Assembly: GCF_023283895.1 (NCBI RefSeq)
Contig: NZ_JAKILB010000002.1
Coordinates: 1 to 64,000 of the forward strand
Direction: 5' to 3'
DNA: 64,000 nt
Source of the DNA: Shewanella pneumatophori
Lineage (GTDB): Bacteria > Pseudomonadota > Gammaproteobacteria > Enterobacterales > Shewanellaceae
Shown here: one piece after another, positions 46,820 to 56,074 of the stretch
How the letters are laid out: each line of letters starts with the position of its first letter
Numbering within the stretch: position 1 is the stretch's first letter
The notes under the pieces: model-generated
Databases searched by the model: none
Told to the model about the DNA's origin: nothing
Seen by the model: only the letters and a program-made list of their open reading frames with translations
Position numbers and translations under genes: made by a program

Positions 46820-48406
46820 ATGGCTATTAAGGATCCGGTTAAAGCTGGTGTCGACTCTGGCTGGGCACATATTAATGCGGCTAAGCTCACCGAAAGCCAA
46901 ACTTTAGAAGCCGACGTTGTGATTGTGGGCAGTGGCGCTGGTGGTGGAGTGGCGGCAGAAATCCTCACCCAAGCAGGTCTGTCAGTGATTATCGTTGAAG
47001 GTGGGCCGTTAAAATCCTCTAGTGACTTCAATATGGAAGAGCGTCGCGCCTACCCTGATTTATATCAGCAAGCCGCAGGCATGAAAACTACAGACAAAGC
47101 GATAGGGATCTTTCAAGGTCGCGCGGTCGGTGGTTCAACAACCGTTAATTGGACCACTTCTATTCGCACTCCCGAACCAGCATTAGCGTATTGGGCGCAA
47201 GCTAAATCGGTACAAGGCTTATCAAAAGCTGAACTCGAGCCTTGGTTTGAGAAAATGGAGCAGCGGCTGAATATTAGTGAGTGGGCCTATGCACCTAACC
47301 GTAATAATCAGGCGTTAAAGCAAGGCTGTGAGCAGCTAGGTTGGCAATATACAGTTATTAAACGTAACGTAAAAGGCTGTTGGAATACGGGATACTGCGG
47401 CATGGGCTGTCCGGTTAATGCCAAGCAATCTATGTTAGTGACAACGATTCCGACAGCGCTTGCAGCGGGTGCAACCCTTGTGAGCCAAGCAAAAGTGATA
47501 AAGCTTGAGCACCACAAGGATAAAATCTTTGCGGTTAAGGCTGAAGCTGTCGATGGTAACATGAAGCCTGTTGGTATTGAGCTTATGTTTAAAGCTAAGC
47601 ATTACATTTTGGCTGCAGGTGCAATCCATACACCGACAATTATGTTGCGATCTAAACTACCAGATCCACATGAAATAATCGGTAAGCGCACCTTTTTGCA
47701 TCCTACATTATTGAGTGGTGCTGTTTTTGCCGACCCGATTAATGGTCATAGCGGTGCGCCGCAGTCTATCTATTCTGATCAGTTTGTGTGGCAAGATGGC
47801 GCCGATGGCGAACTCGGTTATAAGCTTGAAGTTCCACCTATTCACCCAATCTTGATCGCTTCAAAAACCATAGGTTATGGCAAAAGTCATGCAGAGCTGA
47901 TGGAGAAGTTTAATCAGTTACAAGTGACTATTGCCTTAGTACGTGATGGCTACCATGAAAACAGCCAAGGTGGTCAAGTTAGACTGACGGATAACGCTAG
48001 TACCTTAGATTATCCGTTAACCGATGCATTTTGGCGCGCGGCAAGACGTGCATACGCCAGTATGGCTGAATTGCAATTTGCCGCAGGTGCTCAGCAGGTG
48101 TTGCCTATTAGTGAGGGCATGCCTTATTTATCAAGCTGGAATGAAGCCAAAAAAGTCATTGCAGAAATGGATTTAGCGCCGTTAAAAACCGTTGTGGCCT
48201 CAGCGCATGTAATGGGCGGCTGCCCAATGGGGGAAGATCTTAAGTTATCTATGGTAAATAGCTATGGTGAATCCCATTACTTTGAAAATTTATCTGTAAT
48301 GGATGGTTCAATATTTCCAACCAGTTTAGGGGCAAATCCGCAATTATCGATTTACGGTATTACCGCTAGAAACGCTACTCGTCTTGCTGAAAAGTTAACG
48401 GCTTAA
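46820..48406 (+). CDS. GMC-family FAD oxidoreductase
   Basis: The 528 residues have the FAD dinucleotide-binding GSGAGGGVAAEIL (near 37) and VEGGP, then GRAVGGSTTVNW (GMC signature 1) near 100, a Cys-containing CGMGCPVNAKQSM segment near 195, and C-terminal AHVMGGCPMG and LGANPQLSIYGITARNAT with the catalytic His. The Cys-rich segment suits long-chain alcohol oxidase and sorbose/gluconate dehydrogenase-type relatives. Substrate unknown. No own signal peptide is visible, so export may depend on the small subunit. Confidence 0.88.
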   Translation: MAIKDPVKAGVDSGWAHINAAKLTESQTLEADVVIVGSGAGGGVAAEILTQAGLSVIIVEGGPLKSSSDFNMEERRAYPDLYQQAAGMKTTDKAIGIFQGRAVGGSTTVNWTTSIRTPEPALAYWAQAKSVQGLSKAELEPWFEKMEQRLNISEWAYAPNRNNQALKQGCEQLGWQYTVIKRNVKGCWNTGYCGMGCPVNAKQSMLVTTIPTALAAGATLVSQAKVIKLEHHKDKIFAVKAEAVDGNMKPVGIELMFKAKHYILAAGAIHTPTIMLRSKLPDPHEIIGKRTFLHPTLLSGAVFADPINGHSGAPQSIYSDQFVWQDGADGELGYKLEVPPIHPILIASKTIGYGKSHAELMEKFNQLQVTIALVRDGYHENSQGGQVRLTDNASTLDYPLTDAFWRAARRAYASMAELQFAAGAQQVLPISEGMPYLSSWNEAKKVIAEMDLAPLKTVVASAHVMGGCPMGEDLKLSMVNSYGESHYFENLSVMDGSIFPTSLGANPQLSIYGITARNATRLAEKLTA

Positions 48407-48431
48407 GTTGTTGTAGAGTTTGATATTAGCT

Positions 48432-48457
48432 AAAAGGCGAGCATAGCTCGCCTTTTT
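48432..48457. terminator. Terminator between the GMC gene and the TIGR02444 gene
   Basis: AAAAGGCGAGC/GCTCGCCTTTT stem with a two-base loop, A and T runs on both sides; suited to both converging genes. Confidence 0.9.
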
Positions 48458-48506
48458 ATAATGATTGGTGCTTTTCACGCTGAAAACATTTCTTTATTCG
48501 TTTTTG

Positions 48507-48974
48507 CTACTCGCTAGTTAGTTCGTAATAATCTTGGCTATTGAGGTTAAATAAAGCTAAGTAACGGCTAACATTACTATCGGGCTTAGCTGGATTTACC
48601 TCGTCTAAAATCATGGTTCTTAGCGCTGCAAGGATTTTAGCTTGCGACTTACGCTCGAGCATCAGCTCCACATCTAACATTTGTTGATATTCAGCTTGTT
48701 CAAGCACGGCTTTACTTAATCGTCTTAGCTTGCGGTAGGGCAATAATAGTTTTTGCTCCCAGTCTAACAGGCTTTGTTGTAGCTGCTGCCAATCTGATGA
48801 GGCGAGTAATTGATGATGGCTATCGAGCCAAATGGCTAACAATAATAGATTTATATTGAGCTGGTGGTCATCTTGCAGTGCTAACAAGCTTGCTTGTTGC
48901 TGCATATAAATGGCATCACAATCTTGCCAAAGGCTGTGATAAAAATTGGCATTAAAACGACCCGGTAATGTCAT
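48507..48974 (-). CDS. TIGR02444 family helical protein
   Basis: A 155-residue all-helical protein matching the TIGR02444 family by its LQDDHQLNINLLLLAIWLDS segment and position upstream of yheS-type ABC-F genes in related bacteria. No catalytic motif. Function unknown. It is encoded directly after yheS in the minus-strand direction. Confidence 0.8.
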   Translation of the reverse strand: MTLPGRFNANFYHSLWQDCDAIYMQQQASLLALQDDHQLNINLLLLAIWLDSHHQLLASSDWQQLQQSLLDWEQKLLLPYRKLRRLSKAVLEQAEYQQMLDVELMLERKSQAKILAALRTMILDEVNPAKPDSNVSRYLALFNLNSQDYYELTSE

Positions 48975-49062
48975 AGGTTAGCGGTCCTATATATTGAAAT
49001 ACTGCTCTTTAGAGGGTAATCAAGCTAACAAAAAGGGAAGCAATGCTTCCCTTAATAGATTT

Positions 49063-50979
49063 TTATAAGACTTCAGCGCGCACGCTTTGTTCAATATTTT
49101 CGATCTCTTCTTGGATCTCAAGCCATTCCATTTCGCTTTCTTCTAGTCCTTGAGTCAAGGTGGTGCGCTCAGCAAGCACTTGCGTCAATTTAGCCTTGTT
49201 ATCAGCATCATAAAGGCTGGTATCTGCTAGCATTTCTTCTAGCTCTTTTAGGCGGTCATTGGCTTTTTGCTGTTCTTTTTCAAGCTTAGTTTGCACTTTT
49301 TTAAGTGGCGACAGCTTTTGTCTAAGTTCAGCCTCTAAGCGCTTTTGCAATTTCTTATCTTGCACCGGCTTGCTGGTATCTGGGTCTTCTTCGACTTTGC
49401 CTGCAGCTTTGGCAGCATCGAGTAACCACTGATGATAATCATCAAGATCACCTTCAAAGCTATTCACTTCACCTTGATCGACAAGATAGTAATCGCTACA
49501 GCTTAAACGCAATAGGTGTCTATCGTGCGATACGATAATCATCGCACCCTCAAAGGTTTGCAAAGCCATGGTTAACGCATGACGCATCTCTAGGTCTAAG
49601 TGGTTGGTTGGCTCATCGAGTAGTAATAGGTTAGGGCGTTGCCATACAAGTAACGCCAATACTAAACGGGCTTTTTCACCACCAGAGAATGGTCTCACTG
49701 GTGCAAGAGCCATATCACCGTTAAAGCCATAACCGCCTAAGAAATTACGTAGCTCCTGCTCTCTTGCATTAGGTGCTAGACGCACTAAATGCTGCAACGG
49801 TGAGTCATCTAAGCTGAGAAACTCAAGTTGGTGCTGAGCAAAATAGCCAATGTTGAGTCCAGGGTTGGTTTCATACTTACCTTTCATTGGTGATAGCTCA
49901 CCAGAAAGCAGCTTTACTAATGTTGATTTACCTGCGCCATTACGGCCAAGCAAACCAATGCGTGCACCAGGGACTAAGTTTAGGTGCACCTTTTTTAGAA
50001 TTTCGGTTTCGCCATAACCAATCGACACTTGCTCCATAGTAACAAGTGGGTTTGGCAGTGCTGCAGGCTCTCTAAAGGCCATGTGAAATGGGCTATCAGC
50101 TTGAGACGGCAATAGCTCTGTCATACGTTCAAGGGCTTTTAAGCGGCTTTGTGCTTGTTTAGCTTTGCTGGCTTTATAGCGGAAGCGGTCAACAAAAGAC
50201 TGCATATGTGCACGTTCTTTTTGTTGGCGCTCAAAGGCCACTTGTTGCTGAGCCATGCGCTCGGCGCGTACACGCTCAAACGAGGTGTAGTTACCTTTGT
50301 AGTAGTTGAGCTTAGTGTTTTCTACATGAACAATTTCGTCGACAATGCCATCAATAAAGTCGCGGTCGTGACTGATAAGGATCAGTGTGCCTTGATAAGC
50401 CTTAATCCAACCTTCTAACCAGTACATGGTATCTAAGTCTAAGTGGTTGGTTGGTTCATCGAGAAGCAATAGATCTGAGCGGCAAAGCAGTGCTTGGGCT
50501 AAGTTAAGGCGCATACGCCAACCACCAGAAAAGCTCTTAACTGGGTTGCTTTGCTCTTGCTCACTAAAACCTAAACCGGCTAACAAACTTGCAGCGCGAG
50601 AATGAATCGCATAGCCGCCAATGGCATCAATTTTGCCGTGAAGCAAAGCAATGTTGTGACCATCATCTGCGTCTTGAGCTGCATGCAGCTGAGCTTCAAG
50701 TTCGCGATATTCGTTATCGCCATCAATAACGTATTCAATGGCAGAGACTTCTAACGCAGGTGTTTCCTGAGCAACAGTGGCAATTTGCCAGCCGCTCGGC
50801 ATACTAAAATCGCCTTTATCTAGGCTAATTTTGCCCATAATTAAGGCCAGCAAAGAAGATTTGCCGCTGCCATTAGCGCCGACTAGACCGACTTTATGCC
50901 CCGGATAAACAGTTAATGAGGTTTCATCGAGCAAGGTTTTCGAGCCACGAACGAGTTGAGCTTGAGTGATGGTGATCAT
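49063..50979 (-). CDS. yheS: ABC-F ATPase YheS
   Basis: A 638-residue ribosome-associated ABC-F ATPase with two nucleotide-binding domains (Walker A GANGSGKSS near 35 and GRNGAGKST near 345; signatures FSGGWRMRL and FSGGEKARL), a charged interdomain linker (about 240-290) and a C-terminal coiled coil rich in Lys/Glu (about 540-638). No membrane domain, as for ABC-F proteins that act on the ribosome. yheV is divergently encoded. Confidence 0.94.
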   Translation of the reverse strand: MITITQAQLVRGSKTLLDETSLTVYPGHKVGLVGANGSGKSSLLALIMGKISLDKGDFSMPSGWQIATVAQETPALEVSAIEYVIDGDNEYRELEAQLHAAQDADDGHNIALLHGKIDAIGGYAIHSRAASLLAGLGFSEQEQSNPVKSFSGGWRMRLNLAQALLCRSDLLLLDEPTNHLDLDTMYWLEGWIKAYQGTLILISHDRDFIDGIVDEIVHVENTKLNYYKGNYTSFERVRAERMAQQQVAFERQQKERAHMQSFVDRFRYKASKAKQAQSRLKALERMTELLPSQADSPFHMAFREPAALPNPLVTMEQVSIGYGETEILKKVHLNLVPGARIGLLGRNGAGKSTLVKLLSGELSPMKGKYETNPGLNIGYFAQHQLEFLSLDDSPLQHLVRLAPNAREQELRNFLGGYGFNGDMALAPVRPFSGGEKARLVLALLVWQRPNLLLLDEPTNHLDLEMRHALTMALQTFEGAMIIVSHDRHLLRLSCSDYYLVDQGEVNSFEGDLDDYHQWLLDAAKAAGKVEEDPDTSKPVQDKKLQKRLEAELRQKLSPLKKVQTKLEKEQQKANDRLKELEEMLADTSLYDADNKAKLTQVLAERTTLTQGLEESEMEWLEIQEEIENIEQSVRAEVL

Positions 50980-51132
50980 TTAAGTCGGCTTTAAGTCAGA
51001 GAAGTAGCAAATATTGGGGAGAGATGATAGCCCAGATCCCATAGTTACTTCTATGGCGTAGGCCATAAAAGTGCGGTCATAAGCCGACTTTTATGGCAAA
51101 ATGTTGACCAAATAAGGATAGGAATTTAAATC

Positions 51133-51342
51133 ATGACAATAACAACTAAAAAAGTGAAAAAGCGATTTGTTGCTGGCGCTAAATGTCCAAAGTGTCACGC
51201 TAAAGAGTCAATCGTATTGTTTAAAGAAAATGGTATCGAAACCGTAGAGTGCGTTGATTGTGATTATCGTGAGCAACAAACTGAAGCGAAAGTCGCTAAA
51301 AAAGCTTCTGGCGCAGTAATTGGTGTGTTTACACCTGATTAA
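51133..51342 (+). CDS. yheV: YheV-type zinc-ribbon protein
   Basis: A 69-residue protein with four cysteines in two CxxC-type pairs (CPKC near 18, CVDC near 37), predicted to bind zinc. Length and sequence match YheV, found close to yheS in enterics. Function unknown. Confidence 0.88.
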   Translation: MTITTKKVKKRFVAGAKCPKCHAKESIVLFKENGIETVECVDCDYREQQTEAKVAKKASGAVIGVFTPD

Positions 51343-51469
51343 ATCACCCATCTGAATATTAGTTTGTATACAGTTGTGTATTTTGCTGTATTTAATTTAG
51401 ATGTTAGTGTAAAATTTGCTCATTATTTGCTGGCGGTAAGGCTAGCACTGCCACAAGTGAGTAACGACC

Positions 51470-52156
51470 ATGACTGCAACACGTATCTTTTTGCTGAGTT
51501 TAACCCTGCTACTAACCGGCTGTGGCACCATTCAAGATTACCGAAATTCGCAAATGTTTAGTACGTTTGAAGATTTTCGCCCAGGTCCTGCAGGCGGTAG
51601 TGATTTAGTTTGGGCGCAGCCAAAAATTAAAAGTGTTAATGATCTTAATGCCATTCTAAGTGAATACGATAATGTAATTGTCGACCAAGCTTGGTTAGTT
51701 TTAGATGATAAAACCCGCTACGACAATCTAGATCAAGAAGACATTGTTGAAGTATCGCGCTATCTAGTGAGCCAAATTAAGCTTAAAGCCGGTAAACGCT
51801 TTAAGCTGATTGAACTTAAGCAACCAAGCGAAAAAACACTTAGAGTGAGTGTTGCTTTAACCAATATTGAAACCCCAAATCCGATCCTTGCGGTTACCAG
51901 TAGTATTCTGCCTTTTGGTCTGGGGATCTCTAGCATTTCAAAAGTAGTAACCGGTGAGCACACTAATGTGGGCAGTGCGACTATTGAGCTGATGATAAGT
52001 GACGCCAATAGCGGCCAACCTATTGTGGCTGTGATAGACCGTAAAGCGGGCAGTAAAGATCTTGGCACTATGATTGATTCAACCGATGACGCAAAAGATG
52101 CCGTTGACTGGTGGGTTGAGCGTTTAGGTGCCACTCTACGAGGCGAGAATTTGTAA
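51470..52156 (+). CDS. DUF3313 lipoprotein
   Basis: A 228-residue lipoprotein (signal ending LLTGC near 18, mature Cys next to GTIQDY). The DUF3313-like body has EYDNVIVDQAWLVLDD and ATIELMISDANSGQPI. A terminator-like hairpin 30 bases after the stop is split by the repeat element described at 52203-52466. Confidence 0.8.
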   Translation: MTATRIFLLSLTLLLTGCGTIQDYRNSQMFSTFEDFRPGPAGGSDLVWAQPKIKSVNDLNAILSEYDNVIVDQAWLVLDDKTRYDNLDQEDIVEVSRYLVSQIKLKAGKRFKLIELKQPSEKTLRVSVALTNIETPNPILAVTSSILPFGLGISSISKVVTGEHTNVGSATIELMISDANSGQPIVAVIDRKAGSKDLGTMIDSTDDAKDAVDWWVERLGATLRGENL

Positions 52157-52185
52157 GCGCTTAAACAGCAGGTTTATATCGAAAA

Positions 52186-52489
52186 GCATAAAAGCTGACC
52201 AATACCAATCAGTATAAGAATTTGATCAACTCAGAACGATTTTTGGCAAACTAATTCAAGACGAATAGCTGCAATAATGGTTATTCCCTTATAAAGCTAT
52301 TCAACGCAGAAGTAGGCAGCCAAAAACGTTCCAGAATGGCGAGTTTTAGCGATTCAGATTCTGTGTTAACGAGCTCGAACGTAGAACAACTATGCTCTTC
52401 ACTCGTTGCCTTGCCTCAAAACCGCTAAACTCTCGCTGAGTGACTAAATGTTTATACTGATTGGTATAATACGGTCAGCTTTTTTATGC
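52186..52489 (+). terminator. Split intrinsic terminator of the DUF3313 gene, interrupted by a mobile repeat
   Basis: GCATAAAAGCTGACC (52186-52200) and GGTCAGCTTTTTTATGC (52473-52489) are inverted repeats with an 11-bp AAAAGCTGACC/GGTCAGCTTTT core, followed by two extra T. Without the intervening element these would form a standard terminator with a loop of about 10 bases, 30 bases after the stop. The stem is now about 270 bases apart. Confidence 0.75.
52203..52466. mobile_element. MITE-like element with 16-bp perfect terminal inverted repeats
   Basis: ATACCAATCAGTATAA at 52202-52217 and its exact reverse complement at 52452-52467 bound about 264 bases. A TA at each end fits target duplication by an IS630/Tc1-type transposase, though the boundary could shift by 1-2 bases. 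Subterminal inverted segments GGCGAGTTTTAGCG and CGCTAAACTCTCGC are also present. No protein is encoded, so it depends on a transposase elsewhere. Confidence 0.8.
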
Positions 52490-52818
52490 TCGGCTTTAGG
52501 TGCTAGTTAGTGACTCAGTTATCTAAGGATAATAGCGCTTAGTGAAAGATAGGCCGGATTAGAAATAGCGAAAATTTAACGGTAGCAATATATTTATCAG
52601 TTATCCTTTATTGAGCATGCTGCAACTAAAAGAATAACTGCTACAATAGCGCGCTATAATTTATAGCGATAGCAAACGACAACTTTTACTCCAGATGATT
52701 TGGAGTCTTGTCACCATGATTTTATCACTGCAACGCAAGATTTGATGAGCCTTAGTAAGGTATCGAGTCCTATAGGGAAAACCGCCCTAACCAGCAGTGC
52801 ATACTTAGGAAAGATACT
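52490..52818 (+). promoter_or_regulatory. dbpA promoter and structured leader
   Basis: A 17-base palindrome CGCTATAATTTATAGCG at 52652-52668 contains a perfect TATAAT (52655-52660). After it come a hairpin ACTCCA/TGGAGT (52688-52706) and a second TAGGG/CCCTA (52773-52789). About 150 bases separate the -10 from the dbpA start, so the transcript probably has a long leader. No gene is seen. Confidence 0.5.
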
Positions 52819-54228
52819 TTGACTCAAACAGTCCCAAATACCGATGACCAAGTGCCGTTCTCAAGCCTTAACCTTAAGACTGAGCTGCTAGATAACCTAA
52901 AAACCATGGGTTATGACTCGATGACCCCTATTCAAGCGCAAAGCTTACCGGCGATTCTTAATGGCGAAGATGTGATTGGTCAAGGTAAGACTGGCTCAGG
53001 CAAGACTGCTGCGTTTGGCTTGGGCTTATTGCACAAATTAGACGTTAAACGTTTCCGTATTCAGTCTTTGGTTTTATGTCCAACTCGAGAGCTTGCTGAT
53101 CAAGTTGCCAAAGAGATCCGCACCCTTGCGCGCGGTATTCACAATATTAAAGTGCTAACCCTTTGTGGCGGTGTGCCAATGGGGCCACAAATTGGTTCTC
53201 TAGAACACGGTGCGCACATTATTGTTGGTACACCAGGGCGTATTATCGATCACTTAGATCGCGGCCGTTTAGATTTAGAAAACGTACATACGCTAGTACT
53301 TGATGAAGCCGATCGTATGTTAGAGATGGGCTTTCAAGTTGAACTTGAAGGCATTATGGATCGTATGCCAATAGAGCGTCAGACGTTGCTATTTAGCGCG
53401 ACCTTCCCTGAGCAGATCCAGTCGATTGCCGACAAGATCATGTTTAAGCCGGTAATGGTTAAAGTGGCTTCAACCCATGCAACGAGCAGTATTGAGCAGC
53501 ACTTTTACGAAGTAGGTAACAATAACGATCGCATGCGTGCGCTTAAATTATTGTTACTGCAATACCGCCCTGAAAGTGCGGTAGTGTTTTGTAATACTAA
53601 GCGTGAAACTAAAGATGTTGCAGCGCAGTTGAAGAACGATGGCTTTAGCGTCGTTGCACTGCATGGCGATCTTGAGCAGCGCGATCGCGATCAAACCTTA
53701 TTGCAGTTTGCTAACAAGAGTGTGTCTATTATGGTCGCAACCGATGTTGCCGCCCGTGGTCTGGATATTGATGCCTTAGACGCGGTAATTAACTACCACG
53801 TGGCTTACGATACTGAAGTACATATTCACCGTATCGGTCGTACTGGTCGTGCTGGTAGTAAAGGTTCTGCGCATACTTTCTATAATGATGAAGATGGCTA
53901 CAAAATTGCGTTACTAGAAGATTATCTAGAGCGTGATATCGTTAACGAAGCACTGCCGTCTGAGCATTTACTGGATACTTTCCCGGTGCAGCCTGTAATG
54001 ACAACGCTACAAATTGATGGCGGTAAAAAGCAGAAGTTACGTCCAGGAGACATCTTAGGCGCGCTAACAGGTGAAGACGGCATTCAAGGTTGTGAAGTGG
54101 GTAAGATCAAGATCACTGATATGCGATCTTATGTGGCGGTTAACCGTAAAGTGGCTAAAAAAGCTCTGCATAAAATTACCAACGGTAAGTTAAAAGGCCG
54201 TTCATACCGCGCTTGGGAATTACGTTAA
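52819..54228 (+). CDS. dbpA: DEAD-box ATP-dependent RNA helicase DbpA (TTG start)
   Basis: DbpA unwinds around 23S rRNA helix 92 during large-subunit assembly. The 469-residue protein has Q motif, GQGKTGSGKT (motif I), DEAD (near 158), SAT, ARGLD and HRIGRTGR, plus a C-terminal DbpA RNA-binding domain (about 395-469; KLRPGDILGALTGEDGI and GKLKGRSYRAW). The TTG start at 52819 has AGGA at 52807-52810. No upstream ATG gives the conserved N-terminus. Confidence 0.95.
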   Translation: MTQTVPNTDDQVPFSSLNLKTELLDNLKTMGYDSMTPIQAQSLPAILNGEDVIGQGKTGSGKTAAFGLGLLHKLDVKRFRIQSLVLCPTRELADQVAKEIRTLARGIHNIKVLTLCGGVPMGPQIGSLEHGAHIIVGTPGRIIDHLDRGRLDLENVHTLVLDEADRMLEMGFQVELEGIMDRMPIERQTLLFSATFPEQIQSIADKIMFKPVMVKVASTHATSSIEQHFYEVGNNNDRMRALKLLLLQYRPESAVVFCNTKRETKDVAAQLKNDGFSVVALHGDLEQRDRDQTLLQFANKSVSIMVATDVAARGLDIDALDAVINYHVAYDTEVHIHRIGRTGRAGSKGSAHTFYNDEDGYKIALLEDYLERDIVNEALPSEHLLDTFPVQPVMTTLQIDGGKKQKLRPGDILGALTGEDGIQGCEVGKIKITDMRSYVAVNRKVAKKALHKITNGKLKGRSYRAWELR

Positions 54229-54288
54229 GCCGGTTTTGTTAGCGTGGAGGCTCAACGAGATTGAGTTTCCTAAATAACAATTAGGCAT

Positions 54289-54318
54289 TAAAAAGCAGCG
54301 CTAAAGCGCTGCTTTTTA
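54289..54318 (+). terminator. Terminator after dbpA
   Basis: AAAAAGCAGCGCT/AGCGCTGCTTTTT stem with an AA loop, followed by A/T-rich sequence. Confidence 0.9.
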
Positions 54319-54330
54319 ATGCCCGGAGCA

Positions 54331-54480
54331 TTTATGCCAAGGCCCATGGATGGTTAGCCTTGGTATTTGTGTCTGGAACACTTATGCCAAGGCCCATGGA
54401 TGGTTAGCCTTGGTATTTGTGTCTGGAACACTTATGCCAAGGCCCATGGATGGTTAGCCTTGGTATTTGTGCCTGGAACA
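54331..54480. repeat. 50-bp tandem repeat, three copies, each with a stem-loop
   Basis: ATGCCAAGGC at 54334, 54384 and 54434 starts three near-identical 50-base units. In each, ATGCCAAGGC pairs with GCCTTGGTAT around CCATGGATGGTTA. A fourth, altered hairpin follows at 54484-54511. The array fills the gap between the convergent dbpA and rhlE genes. Confidence 0.9.
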
Positions 54481-54483
54481 CTT

Positions 54484-54511
54484 ATATCAAGGTCAGTTGA
54501 GACCTTGATAT
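54484..54511. terminator. 11-bp perfect hairpin at the rhlE 3' end
   Basis: ATATCAAGGTC pairs exactly with GACCTTGATAT around AGTTGA. It lies 18 bases past the rhlE stop in the minus direction and is probably its terminator, though the T tract is weak. Confidence 0.65.
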
Positions 54512-54529
54512 CTAGTTGATACTCAATGC

Positions 54530-56074
54530 TTAGCTGTTATTGCTTGGCTTGTTGGTCGCTCGGTTACCATTACTCGCTCTATTGGGATTAGGGCGGCGTT
54601 GGCCTGAAGGCTTACCTTGAGTTGAAGCTGAGTTATTGCCTGCATTCGGTCGACGTTGGCGTCTAGGTTTACTTGGCTGCGAGTCTGCGCTTGCCTGGTG
54701 GCCACGTGCCATTTCACCGCTCCGTTGACCATCTCTGTGCTCTGTTTTAGCTGCAGCATTTTGACCGCCTTGGTTATTACCTTGGCGACGTGGGTTCGCT
54801 GACTTATTGCTAGCTCCACCAGAGTTAGCACCTTTATTAGGGCTACGTGAGCGGCCATTGCCACGACCTTGGCCACCGCCATTACGTGGACCTTTGTTTT
54901 GCCCATGAGATTTACCAGTAAGATCGGTCTCTGGCAGGTGATAAGTCGGCTCAAAACCTTCAATTACGCGGCGCTCTAAGTTCTGCTTGATCAGTAGCTC
55001 AATGTCGCGCAATAGTTTAATTTCTTCATCACCAACAAGTGATACAGCATGACCTGATGCGCCCGCACGACCAGTACGGCCAATACGATGTACATAATCC
55101 TCTGGCACGTTTGGTAGATCAAAGTTAACCACTTGTGGTAGTTGGTCGATATCAAGACCGCGTGCGGCAATGTCAGTCGCGACTAGCACACGAACAGCAC
55201 CACTTTTAAAGTCAGCCAAGGCTTTGGTTCTTGCACCTTGGCTCTTGTTGCCGTGAATTGCTGCAGCAGTAATATCTTTAGCTTCAAGGTTTTTAGCAAG
55301 ACGGTTTGCACCATGCTTAGTGCGGCTAAATACCAGTACTTGTTGCCAGTTATTTTGCTTAACCAGTTTAACTAGTACCGCAGCTTTTTGGCCTTTATCA
55401 ACAGGGCAGATCCACTGTTGAACCGTATTGGCGGTTGCGTTACGCGGAGTCACTGAGATCTCTACTGGGTTATTCACAAGCCCTTTTGCTAACTGACGGA
55501 TCTCGTCAGAGAAAGTTGCAGAGAACATTAGGTTTTGACGTTTGGCTGGCAATACCGCCAAAATCTTTTTAATGTCGTGAATAAAGCCCATATCTAGCAT
55601 ACGGTCAGCTTCATCAAGTACTAGTACCTCAAGCTGGCTAAAGCTCAATGCACGTTGATTGTATAGGTCAAGCAAACGACCAGGGGTTGCCACTAAAATA
55701 TCAACACCGCGATTAAGCTTAGTAATTTGCGGACCAATACCGACACCACCAAAAACTACTGCTGATTTTAATGGTAAATTCTTACCATAAGTTTCTACGC
55801 TTTCACCTACTTGAGCTGCAAGTTCACGTGTTGGTGTTAATACCAAGGCGCGTACTTGTTTTGCAGATGCTTTATTGCCTTTTGAAAGAAGTTCTAACAG
55901 TGGCAAGGTAAAGCCAGCTGTTTTACCGGTGCCAGTTTGCGCAGCAGCCATAACATCTTTACCTTCTAACACGGCCGGAATAGCTTGTGCTTGGATAGGA
56001 GAAGGAGTGTCATAACCTTTATTGGCAACTGCTTTCAAAATTTGGGCTGATAGGCCCAGTGAGGCAAAACTCAT
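54530..56074 (-). CDS. rhlE: DEAD-box ATP-dependent RNA helicase RhlE
   Basis: The 514-residue RNA helicase assists ribosome assembly and mRNA decay. Motif [10 protein letters not shown] (near 45), DEAD (near 157), SAT, ARGLD and HRIGRTGR are present. Residues 1-380 match RhlE, followed by a low-complexity Arg/Gly/Asn/Gln tail (about 385-514) typical of RNA-binding extensions. Start ATG 56074 on the minus strand. Confidence 0.93.
   Translation of the reverse strand: MSFASLGLSAQILKAVANKGYDTPSPIQAQAIPAVLEGKDVMAAAQTGTGKTAGFTLPLLELLSKGNKASAKQVRALVLTPTRELAAQVGESVETYGKNLPLKSAVVFGGVGIGPQITKLNRGVDILVATPGRLLDLYNQRALSFSQLEVLVLDEADRMLDMGFIHDIKKILAVLPAKRQNLMFSATFSDEIRQLAKGLVNNPVEISVTPRNATANTVQQWICPVDKGQKAAVLVKLVKQNNWQQVLVFSRTKHGANRLAKNLEAKDITAAAIHGNKSQGARTKALADFKSGAVRVLVATDIAARGLDIDQLPQVVNFDLPNVPEDYVHRIGRTGRAGASGHAVSLVGDEEIKLLRDIELLIKQNLERRVIEGFEPTYHLPETDLTGKSHGQNKGPRNGGGQGRGNGRSRSPNKGANSGGASNKSANPRRQGNNQGGQNAAAKTEHRDGQRSGEMARGHQASADSQPSKPRRQRRPNAGNNSASTQGKPSGQRRPNPNRASNGNRATNKPSNNS

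Noticed and set aside
54523..54963. 146-codon minus-strand frame inside the rhlE tail
   Set aside because: It overlaps the low-complexity rhlE tail in another frame and is a by-product of its Arg/Gly/Asn-rich codons.
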